From contig DASYQD010000151.1 in the NCBI GenBank assembly GCA_036005845.1, positions 1-9,124 of the forward strand: a stretch of 9,124 nucleotides of DNA. Direction: 5' to 3'. Shown in pieces: positions 1 to 8,143 of the stretch; positions within the stretch are counted from its first letter, which is position 1; each line of letters starts with the position of its first letter. Position numbers and translations under genes: made by a program. This stretch comes from DASYQD01 sp036005845. GTDB taxonomy: Bacteria > Acidobacteriota > Thermoanaerobaculia > Multivoradales > JAIOJS01. The notes under the pieces were generated by a model. That model made no database searches and was not told the origin of the DNA. It saw nothing but the letters and a program-made list of their open reading frames with translations.

Positions 1-113
1 AGCGGCGCCGGGGCACCACCACGGTGCTGGTCACCCACAACCCGGAGATCGCCCGGCGCTGTGGTAGGATCACGGTGCTGGAAAACGGTCTGCTGAAAGC
101 CCAAAACTACTGA
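1..113 (+). CDS. lolD: C-terminal end of an ABC transporter ATP-binding protein, probably LolD (5' truncated)
   Basis: Only the last 36 residues are present; the reading frame begins at base 3 and stops at TGA 111-113. The segment TVLVTHNPEIARRCGRITVL contains the H-loop histidine (VTH) and the final beta-strand pattern of an ABC ATPase, followed by a short tail ending KAQNY. This much shows an ABC nucleotide-binding subunit but does not by itself fix the substrate. LolD is chosen from context: in several diderm phyla lolD lies directly upstream of bamA-skp-lpxD-fabZ-lpxA. LolD drives the LolCDE complex, which extracts lipoproteins from the inner membrane for transfer to the outer membrane. 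A MacB-type or other export ATPase cannot be excluded without the upstream sequence. The stop lies 27 bases before the clpC start, so the two may share a transcript. Confidence 0.65.
   Translation, partial: RRRGTTTVLVTHNPEIARRCGRITVLENGLLKAQNY
63..71 (+). promoter_or_regulatory. Possible -10 region (GGTAGGATC) upstream of clpC
   Basis: GGTAGGATC lies about 70 bases before the clpC start, inside the end of the lolD-like frame. TAGGAT (65-70) matches the sigma-70 -10 consensus at four of six positions, an acceptable -10 in GC-rich genomes. The identical 9-mer occurs upstream of bamA. No convincing -35 hexamer is found 16-19 bases upstream, and in this copy the bases also encode protein, so the call is weak. 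Confidence 0.2.
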
Positions 114-140
114 TTTTACAAGGGCTTCGGGGTTCATTCC

Positions 141-2561
<2,421 letters not shown>

Positions 2562-2570
2562 TGGGGCTGA

Positions 2571-2596
2571 GTCTCCGGATGGGCCGCCGTCTCCGG
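2571..2596 (+). repeat. Direct repeat GTCTCCGG, two copies
   Basis: GTCTCCGG occurs at 2571-2578 and again at 2589-2596, start points 18 bases apart, immediately before the TAGGAT element. A spacing near two helical turns just upstream of a possible -10 could suit a regulator site, but 8-mers of this composition are common in GC-rich DNA and chance is a real alternative. Confidence 0.3.
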
Positions 2597-2603
2597 TAGG
2601 ATC
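2595..2603 (+). promoter_or_regulatory. Possible -10 region (GGTAGGATC) upstream of bamA
   Basis: TAGGAT at 2597-2602 lies 88 bases before the annotated bamA start, in true intergenic sequence and just before the inverted repeat. The 9-mer GGTAGGATC is identical to the one upstream of clpC. The -35 position (around 2574-2579, TCCGGA) does not resemble TTGACA, so either the promoter is of a different class or it depends on an activator. Confidence 0.3.
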
Positions 2604-2615
2604 CCGACCCGCATC

Positions 2616-2634
2616 GCGCCAGGCTCCCTGGCGC
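2616..2634 (+). repeat. Perfect 8-bp inverted repeat; possible weak terminator or leader hairpin
   Basis: GCGCCAGG (2616-2623) and CCTGGCGC (2627-2634) are exact reverse complements separated by the three bases CTC. The stem is seven G:C pairs plus one A:U pair, so it should be stable in RNA. It begins 55 bases after the clpC stop, a position suited to a terminator, but AACCCTTGCTC follows instead of a U tract. A leader hairpin in the bamA mRNA, or an operator, is equally possible. Confidence 0.45.
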
Positions 2635-2672
2635 AACCCTTGCTCAGTTCCGCGCCGATTCCTGGCAGCTCG

Positions 2673-2679
2673 AAGGGGG
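2673..2679 (+). promoter_or_regulatory. Ribosome binding site for bamA
   Basis: AAGGGGG lies 10 bases before GTG 2690 and is the best anti-Shine-Dalgarno match near the bamA start. It is the main reason to annotate the start at GTG 2690 (GTG 2696 would also be in range) despite the odd codon use just after it. Confidence 0.5.
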
Positions 2680-2689
2680 TAGACCTGTT

Positions 2690-5167
2690 GTGCTCGTGAA
2701 CCGACTCGACGCCTCTGGACGTAGCGCGCGAACTGGCCTCGCCCCTGCGGGCCGTGCTGGCGCTCCCCAACGCCTTTTTGGCGCCACCTTGAGTCGGCTC
2801 GCGATGGCCGCGGCCGTCGCCGTGTTGCTGCTCGGTCGCGCCGCTCATGCGGCGACGGAGGCCGAGGAGCTCGCGGGCAAGCCGATCGCCGCCATCGAAT
2901 ACCAGGGCCTGCGCACGCTCTCCGAAGAGACCCTCAACTACTACCTCGGCCTCGAGGTCGGTGCCCCCTTCGATCCCGCCGCCCTCGACAAGAACCTGAA
3001 GGCGCTCTGGGACCGCCACCTGCTCGACGACATCTCGGTCGAGGCCTCGCCGTCGGCGGCCGGCGTCCACGTGCTGCTGCGCATCGCCGAGCGCCCGGTG
3101 CTGCGTTCCGTCGAGTACACCGGCCTCAAGAAGCTCGGCCACACCGACATCCAGGACCGCTTCGACAAGGAGCAGATCCGCCTGCGCGAAGGCGGCCCGC
3201 TCGACCTGGGCGAGCTCGAGCGCGCCAAGCACGAGCTGATGAAGATGTACGCCGAGAAGGGGTACCGATTCGCCACCGTCGAGTACACCCTCGAAGAGGT
3301 GAGCCAGGGCGAGCGCCGCGCGCGCTTCACCGTCGACGAGGGCACCAAGGTCAAGATCGGCGACATCAACTTCGAAGGCAACACCGTCTTCTCCGACCGC
3401 CGGCTGCGGCTGGCGATGCGCAAGACCAAAGAGACGGGGCCGATCTCGCGCTTCTTGAAGCACGACATCTACAACCCGGCGACGATCGAGGAGGACCTCG
3501 GCAAGGTCCGCGACCTCTACCGCGAGAAGGGCTACAAGAACGTCGACGTCGAGGAGCCGCAGGTCGCGGTCAAGGCCAAGCACCCGGACGCCGCGCCGAA
3601 GCGCCAGAAGCGGCGGCTCGAGCTCACCATCCCGGTCACCGAAGGCGACCGCTGGAAGCTCGGCACCGTCACCATCGAGGGCAACAAGGTCTACTCCGAC
3701 GAGATCCTGCTGCGCGCCTTCGCGCGCCCGCGCAACCCCTGGCTGCGCGCCTCGGCGGTGGACAAGGGGATCAAGGCGATCGAGGAGCTGTACCGCAACA
3801 GCGGCTACATCTACTCGCAGGTCGACGTCGAGCTGGTCGAGCGCCCCGACAACGTCGCCGACGTGCAGGTCAAGGTCTTCGAGGGCGATCAGTTCAAGGT
3901 CGGCCGCATCGAGTTCAAGGGCAACGACCGCACCCGCGACAAGGTGCTGCGCCGCGAGTTCCGCCTGCAGGAAGGGCTGGTCATGAACATGGGGGCGCTC
4001 AAGAACAGCGTCTACAAGCTCAACCAGCTCACCTACTTCAAGATCGACGAGGACAACCCGATCGAGTTCGACCCGCCCGACCGCGAGAAGAAGACGGTCG
4101 ACCTGACGGTCAACGGCCGCGAGTCGGACCGCACCGAGCTGCTCTTCGGCGGCGGCTGGAGCGAGCTCGACGGCTTCTTCGGCCAGTTCTCGATGCAGAC
4201 GCAGAACTTCCTCGGCCGTGGCGAGAGTGTCGGCGTCTCGGTGCAGACCGGCAAGGTGCGCGACATCTACGAGCTGTCCTACTTCGTGCCCTGGCTGCTC
4301 GACAAGCCGCAGTCGGCCGGCTTCCAGCTCTTCAAGCGCGACCTCGACTACAACTTCCTCGGCACCCAGCAGCGCATCACCGACGAGAAGGGCGGCGCGC
4401 TCACCTACGGGCGCAGCTTCGGCCTCTTCCACAACCTGCGGCTGCAGTACGAGTTCGCGGACATCACCGACGAGTCGCGGCTGTTCGACGACGCCGGCGC
4501 CACCACCTCGCAGGTCTTCAAGTACGCCAAGTCGGACGTCCGTCCGGAGTGGCTCTACGACAGCCTCGACAACCGCATCGAGCCCACGGTCGGCCTGCGC
4601 GCTTCGGCCTCGCTGGAGTTTGCCGGCGGCCCGCTGGGCGCCGACGTCGAGCTGTGGCGGCCGGAGGTGGCGTTCACCTGGTTCAAGCCGGTGGCGCGGC
4701 GCCCGGTGCGCTCCGTCTTCGCCGTCAACTTCGAGAGCGGCTGGGTGCACGACAGCGGCACCAAGGGCGGCCTGCCGCTCAACGAGCGGATCTACATGGG
4801 TGGCGCCCGCAGCCTGCGCGGCCACGCCACGCGCTCGATCTCGCTGCGCGACGAGCACGACACGCCCGTCCAGGATCAGTTCGGCAACCTGCTCGGAGGC
4901 ACCTCCTACGTGCAGGGCTCGCTGGAGTACCATCTCCTGCTCGGCGGCCCGTTCCGGCTGGTCTTCTTCGCCGACGGCGGCAACGTCTTCGGCGAGGAGG
5001 GGCTGCGGTTCGGCGTCAACAGCCTGCGGAGCACGGCGGGCGCGGAGCTGCGGCTCTTCGTCCCCGTCTTCGGGCTGCCGCTGCGCTTCATCTACGCCAA
5101 GAACCTGACACCCTTGCCCGGAGACCGCTTCGAGAGCTTCCAGTTCGACGTCGGAACGAGCTTCTAG
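2690..5167 (+). CDS. bamA: Outer-membrane protein assembly factor BamA
   Basis: An 825-residue Omp85 protein, the core of the machine that folds beta-barrel proteins into the outer membrane; E. coli BamA is 810. A hydrophobic signal segment (about 39-50) ends in AHA, with cleavage likely near residue 54. Five POTRA repeats follow at about 63-136, 137-220, 221-321, 322-401 and 402-476, each with the usual strand-turn-helix pattern (for example IEFKGN at 407-412 opening POTRA5). The beta-barrel covers about 480-825 and ends in Phe (FDVGTSF), the C-terminal signal of outer-membrane barrels. The loop-6 motif, usually VRGF or VRGY, reads LRGH (709-712). POTRA3 carries a basic insert (294-309). The start is uncertain: GTG 2690 has a good ribosome site but leaves about 38 residues ahead of the hydrophobic core, whereas TTG 2789 gives a compact 21-residue signal peptide. 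skp follows after 25 bases, consistent with a shared transcript and function. Confidence 0.95.
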   Translation: MLVNRLDASGRSARTGLAPAGRAGAPQRLFGATLSRLAMAAAVAVLLLGRAAHAATEAEELAGKPIAAIEYQGLRTLSEETLNYYLGLEVGAPFDPAALDKNLKALWDRHLLDDISVEASPSAAGVHVLLRIAERPVLRSVEYTGLKKLGHTDIQDRFDKEQIRLREGGPLDLGELERAKHELMKMYAEKGYRFATVEYTLEEVSQGERRARFTVDEGTKVKIGDINFEGNTVFSDRRLRLAMRKTKETGPISRFLKHDIYNPATIEEDLGKVRDLYREKGYKNVDVEEPQVAVKAKHPDAAPKRQKRRLELTIPVTEGDRWKLGTVTIEGNKVYSDEILLRAFARPRNPWLRASAVDKGIKAIEELYRNSGYIYSQVDVELVERPDNVADVQVKVFEGDQFKVGRIEFKGNDRTRDKVLRREFRLQEGLVMNMGALKNSVYKLNQLTYFKIDEDNPIEFDPPDREKKTVDLTVNGRESDRTELLFGGGWSELDGFFGQFSMQTQNFLGRGESVGVSVQTGKVRDIYELSYFVPWLLDKPQSAGFQLFKRDLDYNFLGTQQRITDEKGGALTYGRSFGLFHNLRLQYEFADITDESRLFDDAGATTSQVFKYAKSDVRPEWLYDSLDNRIEPTVGLRASASLEFAGGPLGADVELWRPEVAFTWFKPVARRPVRSVFAVNFESGWVHDSGTKGGLPLNERIYMGGARSLRGHATRSISLRDEHDTPVQDQFGNLLGGTSYVQGSLEYHLLLGGPFRLVFFADGGNVFGEEGLRFGVNSLRSTAGAELRLFVPVFGLPLRFIYAKNLTPLPGDRFESFQFDVGTSF

Positions 5168-5177
5168 CCCCAATCGC

Positions 5178-5185
5178 AAGGAGAG
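5178..5185 (+). promoter_or_regulatory. Ribosome binding site for skp
   Basis: AAGGAGAG includes a full AAGGAG core and ends 7 bases before ATG 5193, with the GGAG core ending 9 bases before it. It is one of the two clearest ribosome sites in the window and fixes the start of the chaperone gene. Confidence 0.75.
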
Positions 5186-5192
5186 CGCCTCC

Positions 5193-5780
5193 ATGATTTC
5201 GAAGGCAACCCCCGTCCGCATCCTCGCGCTGCTCGCCGCGCTGGCGGCGCCGGCCGCCGCCCAGCAGGCAGCGTCTAACCTCAAGATCGGCGTCATCGAC
5301 CCCGAGCGCATCGTCGCCGAGTCGGCGCGCGGCAAGCAGGCGCTCGAGCGCCTCAACAAGGAGCGCGACGCGCGCCTCACCGAGGGCAACCGCATGCGGC
5401 AGGAGATCACCGACCTGCAGAAGCGGATGAACGACGGCCGTCTCTCGCTGGGCCAGGACAAGCTCAAGCAGCTCAACGACGAGATCGAGGAGAAGACGAT
5501 CGCCATCCAGCGCTACGGCGAGAACGCGCAGCGCGAGATGACGAAGCTCGAGCAGGAGATCATGGACCCCATCGAGGAGCAGATCCTCAAGGTGATCAAC
5601 CAGGTGGGCGCCGAACAGGGGTACACGCTGATCTTCAAGAAGTTCCAGAGCGGCCTGGTGTACGCCAGCGAGGCGGTGGACCTGACGCCGGTGGTGATCC
5701 AGCGCTTCGACGCGACGCCCGCGTCGGCGGCGGCACCGGCGGCGCGGCCGGCTGCGACTCCCAAGCCTCCCGGGCACTAG
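5193..5780 (+). CDS. skp: Periplasmic OmpH/Skp-family chaperone
   Basis: A 195-residue secreted protein of the OmpH/Skp family, which as a trimer holds unfolded outer-membrane proteins in the periplasm and hands them to BamA. Residues 1-23 form a signal peptide: a short basic start (K4, R9), an Ala/Leu-rich core and a likely cleavage after AAA before QQ. The mature protein opens with LKIGVIDPERI (from 30), the family's first strand, in which a VxxxxI pattern precedes the tentacles. A long charged helix-turn-helix stretch (about 45-135), rich in Glu, Lys, Arg and Gln with heptad spacing, forms the coiled-coil arms. The closing strand segment YTLIFKKFQSGLVYAS completes the body domain. The tail (about 174-195) is Ala/Pro-rich and probably disordered, which makes the protein longer than E. 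coli Skp (161). It lies between bamA and lpxD, as in many diderms. Confidence 0.92.
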   Translation: MISKATPVRILALLAALAAPAAAQQAASNLKIGVIDPERIVAESARGKQALERLNKERDARLTEGNRMRQEITDLQKRMNDGRLSLGQDKLKQLNDEIEEKTIAIQRYGENAQREMTKLEQEIMDPIEEQILKVINQVGAEQGYTLIFKKFQSGLVYASEAVDLTPVVIQRFDATPASAAAPAARPAATPKPPGH

Positions 5781-5790
5781 ACTTCGGCGG

Positions 5791-6843
5791 TTGACAAGCC
5801 TTGGCGAGCTGGCGGCGCTGGTGGGCGGCCGCGTGCGCGGCGATTCCGCGCGCGTGGTGCGCGGAGTGCGGCCGCTGGCGACGGCGGGGCCTGACGACCT
5901 CTCGTTCCTGACCGCGGCGAAGTACCGCGACGAGGCGCGCCGGAGCCGCGCCGGTGCGCTGCTGGTGGCGAAGGAGGAGGAGCTGCCGCACGACCAGCTC
6001 GTCTGCGCCGACGCGCCGTGGGCGCTGGGCGAGCTGCTGCGACACTTCCATCCCGCGGTCGCGGCGGTGGCCGGCGTGCACCCGACGGCGGTCGTCGCGG
6101 CGAGCGCGGTCGTCGACCCGGCGGCCAGCATCGGCCCGCAGGTCGTCGTCGGCGAAGCCAGCCGCATCGCAGCGAGCGCCGTCCTCCACGCCGGCGTCGT
6201 CGTCGGCGCCCGCTGCCGCGTCGGGCCGGGCTCGGTGATCCATCCGCGCGCCGTGCTCTACGACGACACCGAGCTCGGCGCCCGCGTCACCGTGCACGCC
6301 GGCGCGGTGCTCGGCGCCGACGGTTTCGGCTACGCCGCGCGCGGCGGCGTCCTCGTCAAGGTGCCGCAGGTGGGGCGCGTCGTCGTCGAGGACGACGTCG
6401 AGATCGGCGCCAACACCACGATCGACCGCGCGACGCTGGAGGAGACCCGCATCGGCGCCGGCAGCAAGCTCGACAACCTGGTGCAGGTCGGACACAATGT
6501 GCGGCTCGGAAAAAGCTGCGTCCTCTGCGGCCAGGCGGGGATCGCGGGAAGCACCCGGCTGGGCGACGGCGTGGTGCTGGCGGGGCAGGCGGGAGTGGGC
6601 GGCCACCTCGAGCTCGGCGACGGCGTGCAGGTGGCGGCGAAGTCGGCGGCGCTGCAGTCGGCGCCGGCGGGGAGCAAGCTGGCGGGCGTACCCGCGGTGC
6701 CGCTCAACCAGTGGCGGCGGCAGGTGAGCTGGCTCGGGCGGCTGAGCGATCTCGCGCGACGGGTTCGCCGGCTCGAAAAGGCGCAGCTGGAAAAGCAAGG
6801 AGCGGCGACGGCTGCGACGGCGACGGAGGAGGAGGGCACGTGA
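5791..6843 (+). CDS. lpxD: UDP-3-O-(3-hydroxyacyl)glucosamine N-acyltransferase LpxD
   Basis: A 350-residue enzyme (E. coli LpxD is 341) that adds the second (R)-3-hydroxyacyl chain, from acyl-ACP to the 2-amine of UDP-3-O-acyl-glucosamine, the third step of lipid A synthesis in the cytoplasm. The N-terminal domain (about 1-95) has the LpxD nucleotide-binding pattern, including LSFLTAAKY. Hexapeptide repeats of a left-handed beta-helix follow, with the signature GADGFGYA. The catalytic histidine is H235 in VQVGHN, matching E. coli H239; H272 in VGGHLE matches the second conserved histidine. A basic C-terminal helix and a Thr/Ala/Glu-rich tail close the protein. The start is TTG, 10 bases after the skp stop; no Shine-Dalgarno sequence is evident and no alternative start lies nearby, so coupling to skp translation is likely. 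The stop overlaps the fabZ start as GTGA. Confidence 0.95.
   Translation: MTSLGELAALVGGRVRGDSARVVRGVRPLATAGPDDLSFLTAAKYRDEARRSRAGALLVAKEEELPHDQLVCADAPWALGELLRHFHPAVAAVAGVHPTAVVAASAVVDPAASIGPQVVVGEASRIAASAVLHAGVVVGARCRVGPGSVIHPRAVLYDDTELGARVTVHAGAVLGADGFGYAARGGVLVKVPQVGRVVVEDDVEIGANTTIDRATLEETRIGAGSKLDNLVQVGHNVRLGKSCVLCGQAGIAGSTRLGDGVVLAGQAGVGGHLELGDGVQVAAKSAALQSAPAGSKLAGVPAVPLNQWRRQVSWLGRLSDLARRVRRLEKAQLEKQGAATAATATEEEGT
6825..6836 (+). promoter_or_regulatory. Strong ribosome binding site for fabZ inside lpxD
   Basis: GGAGGAGGAGGG contains two overlapping AGGAGG cores, at 6827-6832 and 6830-6835, lying 7 and 4 bases before GTG 6840. The same bases encode the Glu-rich end of LpxD. This strong site favours GTG 6840 over the downstream GTG 6885 as the fabZ start. 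Confidence 0.65.
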
Positions 6844-7319
6844 CGGAGGCGGGGCGTCCGAGCAGCGACATCGGGAGCAACACAGTGCAGTGGGACAGCC
6901 GGTGGATCCAGCAGGTGCTGCCGCACCGCTACCCCTTCCTGCTCGTCGACCGCGTGCTCGAGCTCGAGCCCAAGAAGCGCGTCGTCGCCATCAAGAACGT
7001 CACCGTCAACGAGGAGTACTTCCTCGGCCACTTCCCCGGCCACCCGGTGATGCCGGGCGTGCTGCTGCTCGAGGCGCTGGCGCAGGCGGGCGGCATCCTG
7101 CTGCTGCACGACATGCCCGACCGCGAGAACAAGCTGCTCTACTTCACCGGCATCGAGCGCGCCCGCTTCCGCCGCCCGGTGGTGCCCGGCGACCAGGTGC
7201 GGCTGGAGATCGACATCCTCAACCTGCGCGCCACCTTCTGCCGCCTGCAAGCCCGCGCGCTGGTGGACGACAAGCTGGCGGTCGAGGCGGTGCTGTCTTC
7301 CGCGATGGTCGCGCGGTGA
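6840..7319 (+). CDS. fabZ: (3R)-hydroxyacyl-ACP dehydratase FabZ
   Basis: A 159-residue hot-dog-fold enzyme that dehydrates (R)-3-hydroxyacyl-ACP to trans-2-enoyl-ACP in fatty acid elongation, drawing on the same substrate pool as LpxA and LpxD. Family motifs are intact: LPHRYPFLLVDRV near the N-terminus, then GHFPGHPVMPGVLLLEALAQ with catalytic H64 and E78 (E. coli H54 and E68), and later the conserved RFRRPVVPGDQ segment. The chosen GTG 6840 overlaps the lpxD stop by four bases and has a very strong ribosome site. GTG 6885, preceded by GGGAG, would give a 144-residue protein closer to the common family length, so the first 15 residues are uncertain. Placement between lpxD and lpxA is the classic arrangement, which may keep fatty acid and lipid A synthesis in balance. 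The stop overlaps the lpxA start. Confidence 0.95.
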   Translation: MTEAGRPSSDIGSNTVQWDSRWIQQVLPHRYPFLLVDRVLELEPKKRVVAIKNVTVNEEYFLGHFPGHPVMPGVLLLEALAQAGGILLLHDMPDRENKLLYFTGIERARFRRPVVPGDQVRLEIDILNLRATFCRLQARALVDDKLAVEAVLSSAMVAR

Positions 7320-8137
7320 CCGTGGCGCCGAACGTCCATCCCTCGGCGATCGTTGACCCCTCGGCCCAACTCGCCGACGGCGTCGTCGTCGGACCGTTGG
7401 CGGTGATCGGCGCCGGCGTCGAGATCGGCAGCGGCACCACGGTCGGCGCCGCGGCGCAGATCCAGGGCCCGGCGAAGATCGGCCGCGACAACCGCATCCA
7501 CGGCCACGCCTGCCTCGGCTTCGACCCGCAGGACGTCACCTACAAGGGCGAGGAGACGCGGCTCGAGATCGGCGACCGCAACCACTTCCGCGAGCTGTGC
7601 ACCATCCAGCGCGGCACCGTCAAGGGCGGCGGCACGACGCGCATCGGCGACGACAACCTGTTCATGGTCTACACCCACGTCGCGCACGACTGCCAGGTGG
7701 GCAACCGCACCATCTTCGCCAACAACGCCACGCTCGCCGGCCACGTCGAGGTGCACGACTTCGCCTCGATCTCCGCCTTCACGTCGATCCACCAGTTCTG
7801 CCGCGTCGGGCGCCACGCCTACGTCGGCGGCTACTCGGTGATCACCCAGGACGCGCTGCCGTTCGTGAAGACCGTGGGCGTCAAGCCGGCCTTCTACGGC
7901 CTCAACCGCATCGGCCTCGAGCGCAAGGGCGTTCCCGCCGAGACGATCGAGCGGCTGGAGGTCGCGGTGCGGCGGCTCTCCCGCTCGAAGGAGCCGCTGG
8001 CCGACGTGCTGGCGTCGCTGCGCGCCGAGTTCCCCGACGATGCCGAGGTGGCGTACCTGGTCGACTTCGTGAGCACGGCGCGGCGCGGCGTCATCCGCGC
8101 GCTGCCGGGCAGGAAGGCGTCGAGCCGTGGTGGTTGA
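7316..8137 (+). CDS. lpxA: UDP-N-acetylglucosamine (or GlcNAc3N) acyltransferase LpxA
   Basis: A 273-residue left-handed beta-helix acyltransferase (E. coli LpxA is 262) that starts lipid A synthesis by moving an (R)-3-hydroxyacyl chain from ACP to the 3-position of UDP-GlcNAc. It aligns without gaps to E. coli LpxA across the core at an offset of one. The catalytic base is H124 (E. coli H125) in THVAHD; H121, the AGH histidine, the IHQFC motif, D73, N197 and R203 are all present. G172 matches E. coli G173, the position that lets a 14-carbon chain fit, so a long hydroxyacyl chain is inferred. Two differences stand out: E. coli K76 is T75 here, and the Gly-Gly before the HQF motif is Ser-Ala (153-154). 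The start GTG 7316 overlaps the fabZ TGA as GTGA with no clear ribosome site, suggesting coupled translation; GTG 7322 is an alternative. The oxidoreductase that follows may define its sugar substrate. Confidence 0.95.
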   Translation: MTVAPNVHPSAIVDPSAQLADGVVVGPLAVIGAGVEIGSGTTVGAAAQIQGPAKIGRDNRIHGHACLGFDPQDVTYKGEETRLEIGDRNHFRELCTIQRGTVKGGGTTRIGDDNLFMVYTHVAHDCQVGNRTIFANNATLAGHVEVHDFASISAFTSIHQFCRVGRHAYVGGYSVITQDALPFVKTVGVKPAFYGLNRIGLERKGVPAETIERLEVAVRRLSRSKEPLADVLASLRAEFPDDAEVAYLVDFVSTARRGVIRALPGRKASSRGG

Positions 8138-8143
8138 AACCTG

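Larger units (their letters stand above)
2562..2689 (+). other. clpC-bamA intergenic region
   Basis: This 128-base gap is the longest non-coding stretch in the window. In order it holds an 8-base direct repeat (2571-2596), a TAGGAT -10-like element (2597-2602), a perfect inverted repeat (2616-2634) and a purine-rich ribosome site (2673-2679). A 12-codon frame (2561-2599) begins at an ATG overlapping the clpC TGA as TGATG, but nothing else supports it as a gene. Together these signals suggest that bamA has its own promoter in addition to any read-through from clpC. Confidence 0.6.

Noticed and set aside
2758..2786. Inverted repeat TGGCGC/GCGCCA with an inner CGCC-TTTTT-GGCG stem in the bamA N-terminal region
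   Set aside because: The stems are only 6 and 4 bp and mutually exclusive, and such matches are frequent in GC-rich DNA. It would matter only if the region proves to be untranslated leader.
5791..5820. Perfect TTGACA -35 hexamer at 5791-5796
   Set aside because: It coincides with the lpxD start codon, and the bases 16-18 downstream (around GGCGCT) do not resemble a -10, so this is chance.
6018..6839. Long in-frame 5' extension of fabZ through lpxD
   Set aside because: The open frame upstream of GTG 6840 gives Arg/Gly/Ala-rich sequence unlike any protein and lies inside lpxD in another frame. It is simply lack of stops.
6890..7315. In-frame 5' extension of lpxA through fabZ
   Set aside because: The translation is Arg/Pro/Ala-rich and overlaps the well-supported fabZ. 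LpxA homology begins at GTG 7316.
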